Shown piece by piece: positions 9,309 through 18,949 of a stretch of DNA of 64,000 nucleotides (position 1 is the stretch's first letter; each line of letters opens with the position of its first letter). The translations under genes and the position numbers were made by a program. The notes under the pieces are model-generated. The model searched no databases, was not told where the DNA came from, and worked only from the letters and a program-made list of their open reading frames with translations. The DNA is from JANQSS01 sp965249735 (lineage in GTDB: Bacteria; Bacteroidota; Bacteroidia; Chitinophagales; Saprospiraceae): NCBI GenBank assembly GCA_965249735.1, contig CBDFMS010000025.1, positions 62,001 to 126,000 of the forward strand. Reading direction: 5' to 3'.

Positions 9309-12182
9309 TTATTGTACTAAAACTGAGTTTTCTTCAATTAAGAATAAATTGCTGGTCCCTTCTTCTGTAAACTGTTTTACTTTGATTGTTGCAGGTCCGA
9401 ATTCCGGTTTTTTCTGATATGCCGTGAAGCCCTTGCGGCAATTCTTTATGGAGACGTCGGACAAGTCCAGCATCGATCGGTCTTTTGATGCAAAGGCGAT
9501 GTTAGCGTCTTCCACTGCTATTTTATGCGCTTTGATGGTTGCTTGTTCACCTGCACTGATAGCCTTGTCTCCTATTTTATTCATAGTGCAGTTGTCGATA
9601 TCAACAATGCTGGTCGAGAAATCTATGGCATCATTTCCGGTATTTAAAAAAGAAGCAAATGAAAGTGAACCGGTACAAAAATCGGCGTCAAAAGCATCAC
9701 TGTGAATGTTGACAAATTCGACGTTTGATATTGTAAAATTCGACCTGATTATATTCAATGCATCCTCACAAACATTATTAATGAATTTGCAGCGATCAAT
9801 GATTACATCGCTTTCAAAAAATGTGACTGCACCAGTCAAAGTCCAACCCTCATACGACATCGTATTCTGTTGATCAAATATTACATGATTAAGATAAGAT
9901 TCATCAGCTGATTGCAATATGGCCACACTCCCAGCTGAGCCATCACTCGAAATGATGATGGGCAGGTCTTCTGTTCCCAATGCCAAAACCGGTGATTGAG
10001 AAATCAGTTTTCCCTCATTCACAAAATGCAATTCTGTGCCGGGCAATATGCGGAGCTTAAATCCTTTTGGAATGATGATTGGATGATCGATGCGATGTGT
10101 TCCACTTTTTATTGTGACGTCTTGATTCGAAACGAACAAGAGTGCTGTATCATTGAGTGATGATGTCCCTAACATCTTCCCCCGTGGACTTTCATTTTTA
10201 GGAGAAGACCAGGGAGAGAACTCAGTTTTGTGCCAAGCAACATCGCCCGGCAAGCGTGAATAAACGTATCTCACATAGTTAGGTACAGTCATCTGAATAT
10301 AGGTAGGAACCACGTCACGACGCTGCGGAACGACCAGGAACCCTGAAGCATTTTTGTCATTTGTCAGCGAAACTTCTAATGGTAAGTTGTGGTTGTTGTG
10401 AAACTCGAGCATCACGCTATCATCTTTTGACTTATGTGAAAAAACGCGTAGCGCACCGGCAAATGGTTGTAATTCAATTTGAATTTTTCGGGCGCGATCA
10501 ACTAGTTCTACTTTATTGTATTTGTAATCTTTTTTTGACTTTTGTAATACAGAAACGCGCTTGTCAATTTCCCTTTTTCGCGTAGCGAGATAAGACTGAA
10601 TAAATTCAGATTGAGAATATTCATCTAAATAGAAAAAGAATAGTTCAAGGAATTTTTTATCATAAAATATCCGATTGATAGGCTCAGTCGAATAGGGGGG
10701 ATTTAAATAGACTTGTTGTGCATAAAGATTTTTAGTAAAGGCACCGACTTCATCACCCAGGACAGAACAGTCAAAACCGACAGGTTCTAGTAATCCGATG
10801 ACGGGATTATAGTAGAATCGTTGATTGTGCCAGGTCAAAGAATGGTTGGCTAGGCATAATTCGGAAACGGCCATGAATTTGGCCAACTTGTCAAGATCAA
10901 AAATTTCATCGACCGGAGCCAATTCATATTTATATTGATACACCAAATTTTGTGCAATTTGAAATTGTTTTCGCAAGGTTGTGTCCTTATACGTGCGTTT
11001 AGCTTTGAACGCTTCAATGTTGCTTGTCCACAGCGCGCGTTCTTTATTGGATGGAGGAGCCAGGCCTTTATTCGCTTTAAAATGGCGTGCCATGCCCTCC
11101 CAATAATGATCTTCAGAAAGTTTAATAATTGGTCCTTCACGTCGCTTTTGGTTTTCAACCAGGTACTTGGTAAAATGCTCTTCAATGGCGTAGACTTTTG
11201 AAGGATCATTATTTACTTTGACATGGATAAAATCGTATCGGGGACTTAATACATCTACCTGCCTGAGCAGATCATGATAAACCCACTCCCGCAGATAGCC
11301 CCTGGTCTTAGGATGTTGTATTGAAAAACTTTGAAGTCCATACCAGGTTTCATCCGACTTGCATTCGATGCGATACGATGGTTGACCGCCTAATATATGA
11401 TCCAACCAATCGCCTTTATATCGAACTGATATTTTTTGATTGATTTCACGCTTACGAATTGCGGCTTTTACCCAACTGTTTTCATCCCGGATAAATACGC
11501 CGGCGAGTTGAGCATTCTCACGAAGTCTATTCAATTGTTCCTGGGCCTGTGGTTCAATTAATAATTGAATTATTTTATTAAAAAAAGTCGATGACGCTTT
11601 TGACTTTGAAGCCTGTAATTTTTCAATTTCAAAATCATCAAAATATATATTTTGATCACCACGGTTTTCAACAAATACTTCGACCGCCTGTAATGTTGTA
11701 TCCTCAGGTATTGCGAATGTCATTTCCAATTGAAACCACCAGTTTTTGTCGTATTGAATATGTTGATTGGAGCTTTCGTTTAGAAGAACACCGTCAGAAC
11801 TTCGAACTGCAATATATCCGGGGCTTCCGTCCTGAGCATAACGCCAAACCCGAATGCGGTACGCATCCCCGGCTTCAGGATACGGAATATTGAATTTCAT
11901 TCCTATGGGATTATCAGCGTTAGTCAATGATGCGTTTTGGCCGGTGTGAGCCTTGTGCGAATTTTGTGTTTGACCATTTTCAAATTGACTCCCATTGCTG
12001 ATAAAATATTCGACTTCAACAATTTCAGCATCACAATAAATTACGCCCACATCAGAACCGGTTTTATCTGAGGTTCCAATTACGCCGGACGTAACAAGTG
12101 TAATGGCCAGGGCCAAAAGTAAAAAAGCAGGTACAAACCAGGCCGAAAAAGTGCGCTTATCGGAATCACCTTTGATTATCAT
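9309..12182 (-). CDS. CotH-kinase protein with C-terminal right-handed beta-helix
   Basis: 957 residues. A short basic N-terminus and one hydrophobic segment (residues about 13-32) anchor it in the membrane. A beta-sandwich/carbohydrate-binding-like region follows (residues 45-190), then a CotH domain from about residue 215: WVKAAIRKREI, SVRYKGDWLDH, the YDFIHVKVNN and YAIEEHFTKYLVE strand pair, and the GFDCSVLGDE segment near residue 490. The last 250 residues repeat short beta-helix rungs (LRILPGTELHF, DVIIDRCKFINN, FTISNVEFVNI). CotH proteins are atypical secreted kinases. Its start ATG overlaps the DUF4956 stop (ATGA), showing coupled translation. Confidence 0.8.
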   Translation of the reverse strand: MIIKGDSDKRTFSAWFVPAFLLLALAITLVTSGVIGTSDKTGSDVGVIYCDAEIVEVEYFISNGSQFENGQTQNSHKAHTGQNASLTNADNPIGMKFNIPYPEAGDAYRIRVWRYAQDGSPGYIAVRSSDGVLLNESSNQHIQYDKNWWFQLEMTFAIPEDTTLQAVEVFVENRGDQNIYFDDFEIEKLQASKSKASSTFFNKIIQLLIEPQAQEQLNRLRENAQLAGVFIRDENSWVKAAIRKREINQKISVRYKGDWLDHILGGQPSYRIECKSDETWYGLQSFSIQHPKTRGYLREWVYHDLLRQVDVLSPRYDFIHVKVNNDPSKVYAIEEHFTKYLVENQKRREGPIIKLSEDHYWEGMARHFKANKGLAPPSNKERALWTSNIEAFKAKRTYKDTTLRKQFQIAQNLVYQYKYELAPVDEIFDLDKLAKFMAVSELCLANHSLTWHNQRFYYNPVIGLLEPVGFDCSVLGDEVGAFTKNLYAQQVYLNPPYSTEPINRIFYDKKFLELFFFYLDEYSQSEFIQSYLATRKREIDKRVSVLQKSKKDYKYNKVELVDRARKIQIELQPFAGALRVFSHKSKDDSVMLEFHNNHNLPLEVSLTNDKNASGFLVVPQRRDVVPTYIQMTVPNYVRYVYSRLPGDVAWHKTEFSPWSSPKNESPRGKMLGTSSLNDTALLFVSNQDVTIKSGTHRIDHPIIIPKGFKLRILPGTELHFVNEGKLISQSPVLALGTEDLPIIISSDGSAGSVAILQSADESYLNHVIFDQQNTMSYEGWTLTGAVTFFESDVIIDRCKFINNVCEDALNIIRSNFTISNVEFVNIHSDAFDADFCTGSLSFASFLNTGNDAIDFSTSIVDIDNCTMNKIGDKAISAGEQATIKAHKIAVEDANIAFASKDRSMLDLSDVSIKNCRKGFTAYQKKPEFGPATIKVKQFTEEGTSNLFLIEENSVLVQ

Positions 12183-12853
12183 AAAATAAGGTCCGGTTGG
12201 TCAATGATGGAAATTTGAGCTTTACCGTCTAAATCAAGAAGTTTATTTCGCACATTTGAAATATCACTCGGGGTATCTGCTTTCACAATAAATGAGAAGA
12301 AATTACCTTCTTGATTTGTATCATATCGCTTTAATTCTATATAAGGTAACGAAGCCTGAAGAACAGCATTAACATTTTCCAAATCCAGGGAATTCGATTC
12401 TATATTTATGAACATTTTATTATGTAGACGCCTTCCTTTTTGCTTGAATATTTGATTGAGATACAAAAGCGGAAAAATCAATGCCATGGCTAAAACAGCC
12501 AGTAAAGGTTTGTTGGCACCTGTAACTAATCCTATACCGATGGCCATGAAGAGATAGGTCAGTTCTTCAGGTTCTTTAATAGCGGCGCGAAAACGAACAA
12601 TAGACAAAGCTCCGACCAGTCCTAGTGACAGGGCAATGGATGCTTTTACAACGGTAATAACCAGTAATGTTGTGAGAATCAATGGAATAAATACTGCGGC
12701 AAATTTTTGCCGATTCGATATTGATGTGCCGAACCGGATGTAGTAGGCTTTGAGAGCCAGGCCAAGTATGGCCGCAACAATTAAATTTATGATGAAATCA
12801 GTGATACTGACGGTGTTTGTAAAATCGGCTAAGTATTCTTCAAATTTTAGCAT
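12179..12853 (-). CDS. DUF4956 membrane protein
   Basis: 224 residues with about four membrane helices in the first 150 residues, including the conserved-looking VGALSIVRFRAAIKEPEEL loop, then a soluble ferredoxin-like C-terminal domain. The pattern fits DUF4956, a family that is usually encoded beside CotH and VTC-domain genes, as here. It overlaps the CotH gene start by four bases and follows the metallophosphoesterase gene by 27 bases. Molecular function is not known to me; probably the membrane partner of the CotH/VTC pair. Confidence 0.8.
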   Translation of the reverse strand: MLKFEEYLADFTNTVSITDFIINLIVAAILGLALKAYYIRFGTSISNRQKFAAVFIPLILTTLLVITVVKASIALSLGLVGALSIVRFRAAIKEPEELTYLFMAIGIGLVTGANKPLLAVLAMALIFPLLYLNQIFKQKGRRLHNKMFINIESNSLDLENVNAVLQASLPYIELKRYDTNQEGNFFSFIVKADTPSDISNVRNKLLDLDGKAQISIIDQPDLIL

Positions 12854-12880
12854 ATATAGCGTGATATTTTCTTATTAAAT

Positions 12881-13795
12881 TTATAAATCATTCAATTTGT
12901 AAAAGCTACCCTGGAGCGATTTATTTTGTAGGTCGTGCGTGAATATTAAAACGGAATCAGGATTGGTATTAAATTTATCCACAAGGAAGTCATTGGTCAT
13001 ATCAATACTATTATTAATCCCGCTGATATAAAATTCAATTCCTTCCGATGTCGTGTATTCATACTTTTTGCCATACTGACCGCCATCACCGGAAATGACG
13101 ACAACTTGTGTGCCGGCATTTTGAATATCGATTAACCGGGGATAAATGGCTCTGCTAAATTGATTAAATGGCACGCAACTCAATCCAAGCCAGGAGGCGT
13201 CTGCGTTGGCAGCCTGACCGACATCCATATCTTCTTCGCAATTGAGCCAAAGGACATAGTGCATGAGAAACACAAGATGCGTGGATTCATTTAACGTATC
13301 CAGCGTATGTTGAATCATATTGAATTGCCCCTCGATGTAATCACAATCTCCATTGAATAAGGTGTCGTTCAGAATACTGTTTAAAACGAGATAAGTGATC
13401 CCATCAGCATGATGTGTATAATACAAGTCTCTTCCGGTTGCTTGCGTAATTCGTTCGGGATTGCCTGCTCTGATGTCGTGATTTCCAATCGCCCAATATG
13501 TAGTCGAAGCTGAGATATGAAAAAGACTTTCGAGATAATCGAAGGTTTCAATATTCTTTGTTGTACTGGCACAAATGTCTCCACCAAGCCAAATGTTGTC
13601 ATAGATTGACAAATCGAGCTTTTCAATACGTGGATCGACGCGATCAGCGCGTTGCCAGTCGTAGGTATGGCCGAGAAAAATGTATGATTTCGTATTTGGA
13701 CCCTCAACTGCCAGTAGGTCATCATCCTGGCAAGACAATAAAATCATCCAGAGGATAGAATAGACAAATAGGCGCATGGCATACCGAAATTTCAT
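12881..13795 (-). CDS. Calcineurin-like metallophosphoesterase, lipoprotein
   Basis: A 304-residue protein when started at ATG 13795. A second in-frame ATG at 13777 gives MRLFVYSILWMILLSC, a clean lipoprotein signal with the lipobox Cys; I prefer this start because a consensus promoter box lies only five bases upstream of the first ATG. The mature protein has phosphoesterase motifs: WLGGDIC, AIGNHDI, LMHYVLW and VVISGDGG. The first motif (FLGHTYDW) departs from the usual DxH, so metal binding may differ. First gene of the minus-strand operon with DUF4956, CotH and VTC genes, suggesting a shared phosphate-related envelope role. Confidence 0.75.
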   Translation of the reverse strand: MKFRYAMRLFVYSILWMILLSCQDDDLLAVEGPNTKSYIFLGHTYDWQRADRVDPRIEKLDLSIYDNIWLGGDICASTTKNIETFDYLESLFHISASTTYWAIGNHDIRAGNPERITQATGRDLYYTHHADGITYLVLNSILNDTLFNGDCDYIEGQFNMIQHTLDTLNESTHLVFLMHYVLWLNCEEDMDVGQAANADASWLGLSCVPFNQFSRAIYPRLIDIQNAGTQVVVISGDGGQYGKKYEYTTSEGIEFYISGINNSIDMTNDFLVDKFNTNPDSVLIFTHDLQNKSLQGSFYKLNDL

Positions 13796-13799
13796 GCCG

Positions 13800-13807
13800 C
13801 AAAGGTA
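13800..13807 (-). promoter_or_regulatory. -7 box of the metallophosphoesterase-DUF4956-CotH-VTC operon
   Basis: On the minus strand the sequence reads TACCTTTG, an exact TAnnTTTG match, followed by CGGC. Transcription would begin near 13795, so the first ATG would be almost leaderless and ATG 13777 is a better start. The -33 TTG is not clear. Confidence 0.5.
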
Positions 13808-13909
13808 ATATTTCGTCCATTCGAATTAGAAATTGATATGCATGAGGTCTAATTATTCGAATGAAGCAGTTAGATTCGTTGTCAGCAATTTGAACGCTTT
13901 AATTTCAAA

Positions 13910-15373
13910 ATGACAAAGGAAACAAAATATCGCCTTCTCCTTTTGATTGTACTCGCCATCCTGGCATACTTTCCTCTATTCCTTCATCTGGAACGGTGGA
14001 CCATCCGTATGTGGGATGAATCACGACTGTCAGTCAATTCATTTGAAATGATGCAATCAGGTCGTATTTTGGTTACGACCTATGAAGGGGTACCTGATAT
14101 GTGGAATACCAAACCTGCCATGTTGATCTGGCTCCAGGCCATCTCGATGAAACTATTTGGTGCAAATGAACTTGCTATCCGCCTTCCATCTGCCCTTGCT
14201 GGCTTTGGGACAATGATGCTATTATTTTTATTTTTTAGCAGAAAATTGGCACGATCTGATATCGGGATTTTTAGCGGACTGACCTTGATGACAACATCGG
14301 GATATGTCTCGCATCACGTAACAAGGACCGGAGATTACGATGCCCTCCTTATTCTTTTTATGATTTGCATTATGGTCTTTGCGTTTTTATGGGTAGAACA
14401 TAAAAAATTAAAATACCTGGTATGGGCTGCGGTCGCAACCGCTTGCATGGGTCTGACAAAAGGGGTACAGGGATTTGTGATGTTTCCGGGGATCGCATTG
14501 TTTTTATTGGTGGATAAAAAGTTATTGTGGGTCTTGCGGCAAAAAAGCTTTTGGATCGCCGGTGTTTTAAGTCTGCTCGCGATTCTTTCATACTATGTTG
14601 CAAGAGAGCAATTCAATCCCGGATACATGGAAGAAGTGTGGATACAGGAATTAGGAGGTCGCTTTATGCGGGAAAAAGGTTCACACATGCAACCTTTATT
14701 TTATCACCTGGAAAATATAATATACAGACAATTTGTCCCTTGGGTCTACATTTTGCCTGTTGGCATCGTTTTGGGCCTTCTATCCGGGAATCAAGTAATA
14801 AGACGTATCACAGGCTATTTTACTATTGTAGCCCTGACTTACTTCTTTTTTATTTCCATGGCAAAAACAAAATTGGATTGGTATACCGCACCACTATATC
14901 CAATGTTTTCCGTCATTGTCGGTATTGGTGTCGCTGAATTAATTAGACGAGTAATTGGGAAAATAGATTCTAATAAAACAAACCTTAAGGTCGTGTTACC
15001 GATTGTATTATCAATTTTAATATTCAGTATACCCTATGCCCGAATCATTGATTTTGCATATAACCCATTGGAGGGAGAGCGCCATAACTGGTGGCAACAC
15101 AAAATTGGTGAATGTCTTCGCCAGCTCGATCACTATGATCAATTGAATATTTCTTTTGCCGGATATAATGCACATGCCATTTTTTATATAAAAGCCCTGA
15201 ATGCAGAAGGAAAGGATATGAAATCTTTCTATACACCTGATTTGCCAGAGGGAGAATTGGCGCTGATCTGTCAGGATAGTGCACGAAAAATATTAAAAGA
15301 ACAATTTGAATTTGAACATATAGAAGATTGTATCCATTGCGAGGTGGTACGCATTCTCAAAAAGCTAGACTAA
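13910..15373 (+). CDS. GT39/ArnT-like glycosyltransferase, multi-span membrane protein
   Basis: 487 residues with about ten membrane segments. The first external loop carries MWDESRLS, the acidic Asp-Glu pair typical of ArnT/PMT enzymes, followed by DMWNTKPAMLIWLQ and ELAIRLPSALAG, both hallmark loops of the GT39 (PMT_2) group. These enzymes transfer a sugar from a polyprenyl phosphate donor to lipid A or protein on the outer face of the inner membrane. A soluble C-terminal domain of about 100 residues follows. Transcribed away from the metallophosphoesterase operon and about 90 bp upstream of panC. Confidence 0.8.
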   Translation: MTKETKYRLLLLIVLAILAYFPLFLHLERWTIRMWDESRLSVNSFEMMQSGRILVTTYEGVPDMWNTKPAMLIWLQAISMKLFGANELAIRLPSALAGFGTMMLLFLFFSRKLARSDIGIFSGLTLMTTSGYVSHHVTRTGDYDALLILFMICIMVFAFLWVEHKKLKYLVWAAVATACMGLTKGVQGFVMFPGIALFLLVDKKLLWVLRQKSFWIAGVLSLLAILSYYVAREQFNPGYMEEVWIQELGGRFMREKGSHMQPLFYHLENIIYRQFVPWVYILPVGIVLGLLSGNQVIRRITGYFTIVALTYFFFISMAKTKLDWYTAPLYPMFSVIVGIGVAELIRRVIGKIDSNKTNLKVVLPIVLSILIFSIPYARIIDFAYNPLEGERHNWWQHKIGECLRQLDHYDQLNISFAGYNAHAIFYIKALNAEGKDMKSFYTPDLPEGELALICQDSARKILKEQFEFEHIEDCIHCEVVRILKKLD

Positions 15374-15412
15374 GCTTTGACGACAGATAGAAAAATGCTT
15401 CCGGAAACGCGA

Positions 15413-15441
15413 TTGACAAGTTATATTTAACCGTAATTTTA
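15413..15441 (+). promoter_or_regulatory. Candidate promoter of panC
   Basis: TTGACA (from 15413) is followed after 18 bases by TAATTTTA (15434-15441), one base off TAnnTTTG, about 20 bases before the panC ATG. Confidence 0.35.
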
Positions 15442-15462
15442 TCCATTCAAAGGAACACGCCA

Positions 15463-16305
15463 ATGAAGATATTTACACGCACCGAGACGCTTTCATCCTG
15501 GCTGGTTGCACAACACAAATTGGGACGCACGATTGGTTTTATTCCAACCATGGGAGCACTTCATGAGGGACATTTGTCATTAGTTAGGCAATCTAAGGTT
15601 GAAAACGACATTACCGTTTGCTCACTATTTGTCAATCCTTCACAATTCAATGATTCAGAGGATTTAATGAAGTATCCAAGAAATCATGATGTAGACATGG
15701 CCATGCTCATCGAAGCAGGGTGTGAAGTGACCTTTTTGCCATCCGTTTTGGAAGTTTATCCTCCTGGATTGAAAACGCAGGTCGATGTAGATCTGCATGG
15801 ACTGGAAAGACGGTTCGAAGGAGAATTCAGACCCGGTCATTTTGATGGAATGATGGAAGTTGTACATCGCTTGTTGCAAATCGTAAAGCCGCAAAGACTC
15901 TATATGGGGCAAAAAGATTATCAACAACAAGCCATAGTAAGCCAGATGATAAAAGAACTAGGCCTGGATGTTCAACTCATTGTCTGTCCTATCATTCGGG
16001 AGCGAGACGGACTAGCTATGAGTAGTCGCAATGCACTGTTAACCCCGGAATTCAGACAAAAGGCTATTCAAATCCGTCAGACATTATTGCAACTGGTCAA
16101 GAATAAAAACAAGATCACAGTCACTGAAATGAAAGAAAGGGCCAATCGTCAGTTGATAGAAGCAGGTCTAAAACCCGAATACATCGAAATATGTGATATG
16201 CGGACCCTTGAGTCAGTGGTTTCACCGGACAAAAGCAAGGACTTGATTGTGCTGGCGGCCGCATGGGCAGGCAATGTGCGCCTCATTGACAATATAATAC
16301 TATAG
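15463..16305 (+). CDS. panC: Pantoate--beta-alanine ligase
   Basis: 280 residues, the usual length for PanC. It contains the nucleotidyl transferase HxGH motif (HEGH, residues 34-37) after IGFIPTMGAL, the FVNPSQF pantoate-binding segment, the LYMGQKDYQQ adenylate-site stretch and the AMSSRNA loop near residue 185. The enzyme joins pantoate and beta-alanine with ATP in coenzyme A synthesis in the cytoplasm. ATG 15463 is preceded by a plausible leader. No panD follows it here; the next gene has its own promoter and encodes a membrane protein. Confidence 0.97.
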   Translation: MKIFTRTETLSSWLVAQHKLGRTIGFIPTMGALHEGHLSLVRQSKVENDITVCSLFVNPSQFNDSEDLMKYPRNHDVDMAMLIEAGCEVTFLPSVLEVYPPGLKTQVDVDLHGLERRFEGEFRPGHFDGMMEVVHRLLQIVKPQRLYMGQKDYQQQAIVSQMIKELGLDVQLIVCPIIRERDGLAMSSRNALLTPEFRQKAIQIRQTLLQLVKNKNKITVTEMKERANRQLIEAGLKPEYIEICDMRTLESVVSPDKSKDLIVLAAAWAGNVRLIDNIIL

Positions 16306-16335
16306 TCCGCGGCAACAACCAGCTTAAAAAGGCCG

Positions 16336-16365
16336 TTGACAGCTTAGGACAATTACCTACTTTTG
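16336..16365 (+). promoter_or_regulatory. Bacteroidota-type promoter for the flippase-rfaE2-NIF3 operon
   Basis: TTGAC at 16336 and TACTTTTG at 16358-16365 match the -33/-7 consensus (TTG ... TAnnTTTG) with a 19-base spacer. Located 65 bases upstream of the TTG start of the membrane protein gene, downstream of panC. Confidence 0.6.
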
Positions 16366-16429
16366 CGCTCTATAATCAGAACATCTGGCTCTTCGATGGC
16401 CCCACGGATCACACGTAAAAACACATCGC

Positions 16430-17479
16430 TTGAAAATAAACATTAAAAAGATAATTCAGTCCCTGCTGTTTTTGAGCATCGGTGTTACGCTGCTTTACAT
16501 TGTCTATCGGGTCAATCAAAAAAACTACCTGGAGCAATGTGCTCAAGATGGCATTCCCTTAGCTGATTGTGATTTAATTCAAAAAGTATTTAGCGATTTT
16601 CAATCGATAGACTGGTGGTGGATGTTACCCATTTACATTTGCTTTCTGTTGAGCAATGTCAGTAGAGCCATACGCTGGAGAATGTTGATTGAACCCCTTG
16701 GCAAGAAACCTTCGTTCATCAACATGTTCTTGTCCATTATGCTATCTTATTTTGCGAATATGGGCTTTCCCAGGATCGGGGAATTTGTTCGCGCCGGTGT
16801 CATCGCAAAATACGAAGACTTACCCGCTGAACGTGTGATGGGTACCGTCATTCTAGATCGATTGGCGGATCTGATCATATTTATCATTCTCTGTGGTGTG
16901 GTTACCTTCTTTCAATGGAATAATATCCTTGGGTTTTTAGAAGGTCAGGGATTAAATATTACCGGGGCAGGACTGTTTAAACAAATCGGTTTTCTTGTTG
17001 TATTGGTTTTTGCAGGCGTTTTATTTCTTCGGTATATCGTCAGATCTACATCGGATAATAAATTTATAGTAAAAATTAAACAGATCATTTTGGGATTTTG
17101 GGAAGGGATTAAAACCATTGCTAAAATTAAACGAGTGGGTTGGTTCGTTTATCATTCTCTTATGATCTGGGTGATGTTTTTTTTAATGACCTATTTTGGG
17201 TTTAAAGTCTTTGAGCCTACAGCACATTTGAGCTTGGAAGCTGGTCTGACTGTATTCGTTTTTGGTGCGCTCGGATTTGTTATTCCTTCACCCGGAGGAA
17301 TGGGCACCTATCATTTCTTTTTGGTAGAAGCCTTAAAATTATATGGTATTGCACCGGCTGATGGTTTTTCCTTTGCAAATATTTTATTTTTTGCATTGCA
17401 ATTTGGATGTAATGCCACGCTGGGAATTGTTGCTTTGATCATATTACCAATAATTAATAAAAAGGGGAATGATGAGTGA
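16430..17479 (+). CDS. Lysylphosphatidylglycerol synthase-TM/AglD-like flippase family membrane protein
   Basis: 349 residues with about eight membrane helices. It shows the family's markers: RAIRWRMLIEPLG in the first part, FANMGFPRIGEFVRAGVIAKYE, and near the C-terminus VIPSPGGMGTYHFF. The family (LPG_synthase_TM, UPF0104) includes the MprF flippase domain and AglD; a role in lipid or lipid-linked sugar movement is usually inferred. No ATG is available; TTG 16430 begins MKINIKK and fits. It overlaps the rfaE2 start by about ten bases, so the genes are co-translated. Confidence 0.85.
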   Translation: MKINIKKIIQSLLFLSIGVTLLYIVYRVNQKNYLEQCAQDGIPLADCDLIQKVFSDFQSIDWWWMLPIYICFLLSNVSRAIRWRMLIEPLGKKPSFINMFLSIMLSYFANMGFPRIGEFVRAGVIAKYEDLPAERVMGTVILDRLADLIIFIILCGVVTFFQWNNILGFLEGQGLNITGAGLFKQIGFLVVLVFAGVLFLRYIVRSTSDNKFIVKIKQIILGFWEGIKTIAKIKRVGWFVYHSLMIWVMFFLMTYFGFKVFEPTAHLSLEAGLTVFVFGALGFVIPSPGGMGTYHFFLVEALKLYGIAPADGFSFANILFFALQFGCNATLGIVALIILPIINKKGNDE

Positions 17480-17939
17480 TCAGATTTCAATCGAAACATG
17501 GCGCAAAAATGGAATGAAACTGGTTTTTACAAATGGATGTTTTGATTTATTGCATCCCGGCCATGTGCAATATTTGAATAAGGCTGCAAATCTTGGTGAT
17601 AAATTAATCGTTGGCCTTAATTCAGATGACTCTGTTCGTTCAATCAAGGGAAAAGGCCGGCCGGTTCATGACGAATTATTTCGAAAATCCATGCTCTTAG
17701 CCTTATCATCAGTCGATCTGGTTATGGTGTTTTCTGAAGATACACCAATCAAACTCATTCAAATGGTCAAACCCGATCTGTTGGTCAAAGGAGGGGATTA
17801 TGACATCGAAGGGGTGGTTGGCGCTCCATTTGTACAATCGTATGGTGGAGAAGTCCGTATTTTACCATTTTTAAAAGGATATTCTACTTCCGACATTATT
17901 AATAAAATTATAGCTTCGAGAAATGCCGACCATAGCTGA
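17469..17939 (+). CDS. rfaE2: D-glycero-beta-D-manno-heptose 1-phosphate adenylyltransferase
   Basis: 156 residues, a stand-alone RfaE domain II. The cytidylyltransferase-type HxGH motif is HPGH (residues 29-32) inside FTNGCFDLLHPGH, followed by LIVGLNSDDSVRSIKG and the VKGGDYDIEGVVGA and STSDIINKI segments. It makes ADP-heptose precursor for lipopolysaccharide core or for other heptose glycans. The start is ATG 17469 or 17472; both overlap the end of the flippase-like gene. Its 3' end overlaps the NIF3 gene by 17 bases. Confidence 0.9.
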   Translation: MMSDQISIETWRKNGMKLVFTNGCFDLLHPGHVQYLNKAANLGDKLIVGLNSDDSVRSIKGKGRPVHDELFRKSMLLALSSVDLVMVFSEDTPIKLIQMVKPDLLVKGGDYDIEGVVGAPFVQSYGGEVRILPFLKGYSTSDIINKIIASRNADHS

Positions 17940-18933
17940 AGTCATATCATTTTTGGAACGGATCGCTCCTCCCCAATTACAGGAATCATACGACAATTCC
18001 GGACTGATTTGTGGTGATCGTACCGCTGAAGTCAAAGGAATTATTGTGAGTTTGGATGCGATTGAATCCGTGGTAGATGAAGCGATCGAAACCGGGGTAA
18101 ATCTCATTGTAAGCCATCATCCGATTGTATTTAGCGGATTAATATCACTTACCGGAGCGAACTATGTCGAGCGGACTGTCATCAAGGCTATCAAGCATGA
18201 CATTGCCCTATATGGCATACATACCAACCTCGACAATGTCCTGAATAATGGCGTGAATCAGAAGCTGGCTGAGCAGTTGGAGCTGACCAATGTTTCCATC
18301 TTGCGTCCCAGCCGGGATGTCGTCAATTTCGGAATACGCGTTTCGAATCTGCTCAAAGAGGATGTGGTCAATGCCTTGAATTCAGAATTGTCAGCAGAGA
18401 TCATATCATTCAATACGCAAATCGAAGTCGAAAAGGAAGTCATTGTAAGCGGACCGCGGTTCATTGAAAAAACTATTGCTGCCGTTTGTCGGCAATACCA
18501 AACCACATATTGGCATCAAGAATTGAAATCATCGGCCGGAACCGGCACCGGGGCTGGTATGATTGGACATAATGCGTTACCGATGACAGAAAATGAATTC
18601 CTGGCACATGTAAAACAAAAATTGCATTTACAGGTTATTCGCCATACCGCTTTGCGGGGACGATCTATTCAAAAGGTGGCAATCTGTGGTGGATCAGGAA
18701 GCTTTTTGCTCCCGGCTGCTTTGAAGGCCGGAGCGGACATATTTGTGACCTCGGATTACAAGTATCACCAGTTCTTTGATGCAGAGGGACAGCTCGTTAT
18801 AGCCGATGTCGGGCATTTTGAATCAGAGCAATTTACAATTGATGCCTTGGTTGACTTAATCAATGGGAAATTTAGTAACTTTGCGGCCCGTTGCGCGAAA
18901 ACGCGGACGAATCCGGTCTATTATTTCGTCTAA
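17923..18933 (+). CDS. NIF3-like dinuclear metal centre hexameric protein (GTP cyclohydrolase I type 2 family)
   Basis: 336 residues with the NIF3 metal ligands: SHHP at residues 64-67, HTNLDN at 100-105 and the late HFESEQ segment. The middle insert (residues about 125-225) is the PII-like domain found in longer family members. The family is widely conserved, with its exact reaction uncertain. It overlaps rfaE2 and lies 16 bases before the next gene; the promoter of that next gene is inside the last codons of this one. Confidence 0.92.
   Translation: MPTIAEVISFLERIAPPQLQESYDNSGLICGDRTAEVKGIIVSLDAIESVVDEAIETGVNLIVSHHPIVFSGLISLTGANYVERTVIKAIKHDIALYGIHTNLDNVLNNGVNQKLAEQLELTNVSILRPSRDVVNFGIRVSNLLKEDVVNALNSELSAEIISFNTQIEVEKEVIVSGPRFIEKTIAAVCRQYQTTYWHQELKSSAGTGTGAGMIGHNALPMTENEFLAHVKQKLHLQVIRHTALRGRSIQKVAICGGSGSFLLPAALKAGADIFVTSDYKYHQFFDAEGQLVIADVGHFESEQFTIDALVDLINGKFSNFAARCAKTRTNPVYYFV
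18851..18883 (+). promoter_or_regulatory. Promoter inside the 3' end of the NIF3 gene
   Basis: TTGAC at 18851 and TAACTTTG at 18876-18883 match TTG ... TAnnTTTG with a 22-base spacer, followed by CGGCC. It would give the zinc-ribbon gene at 18950 an independent transcript with a leader of about 60 bases. Confidence 0.5.
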
Positions 18934-18949
18934 CAAAATAGCTAATTAT

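Noticed and set aside
16306..16429. Possible panD remnant after panC
   Set aside because: No aspartate decarboxylase motif could be read in any frame; the stretch holds a promoter instead.
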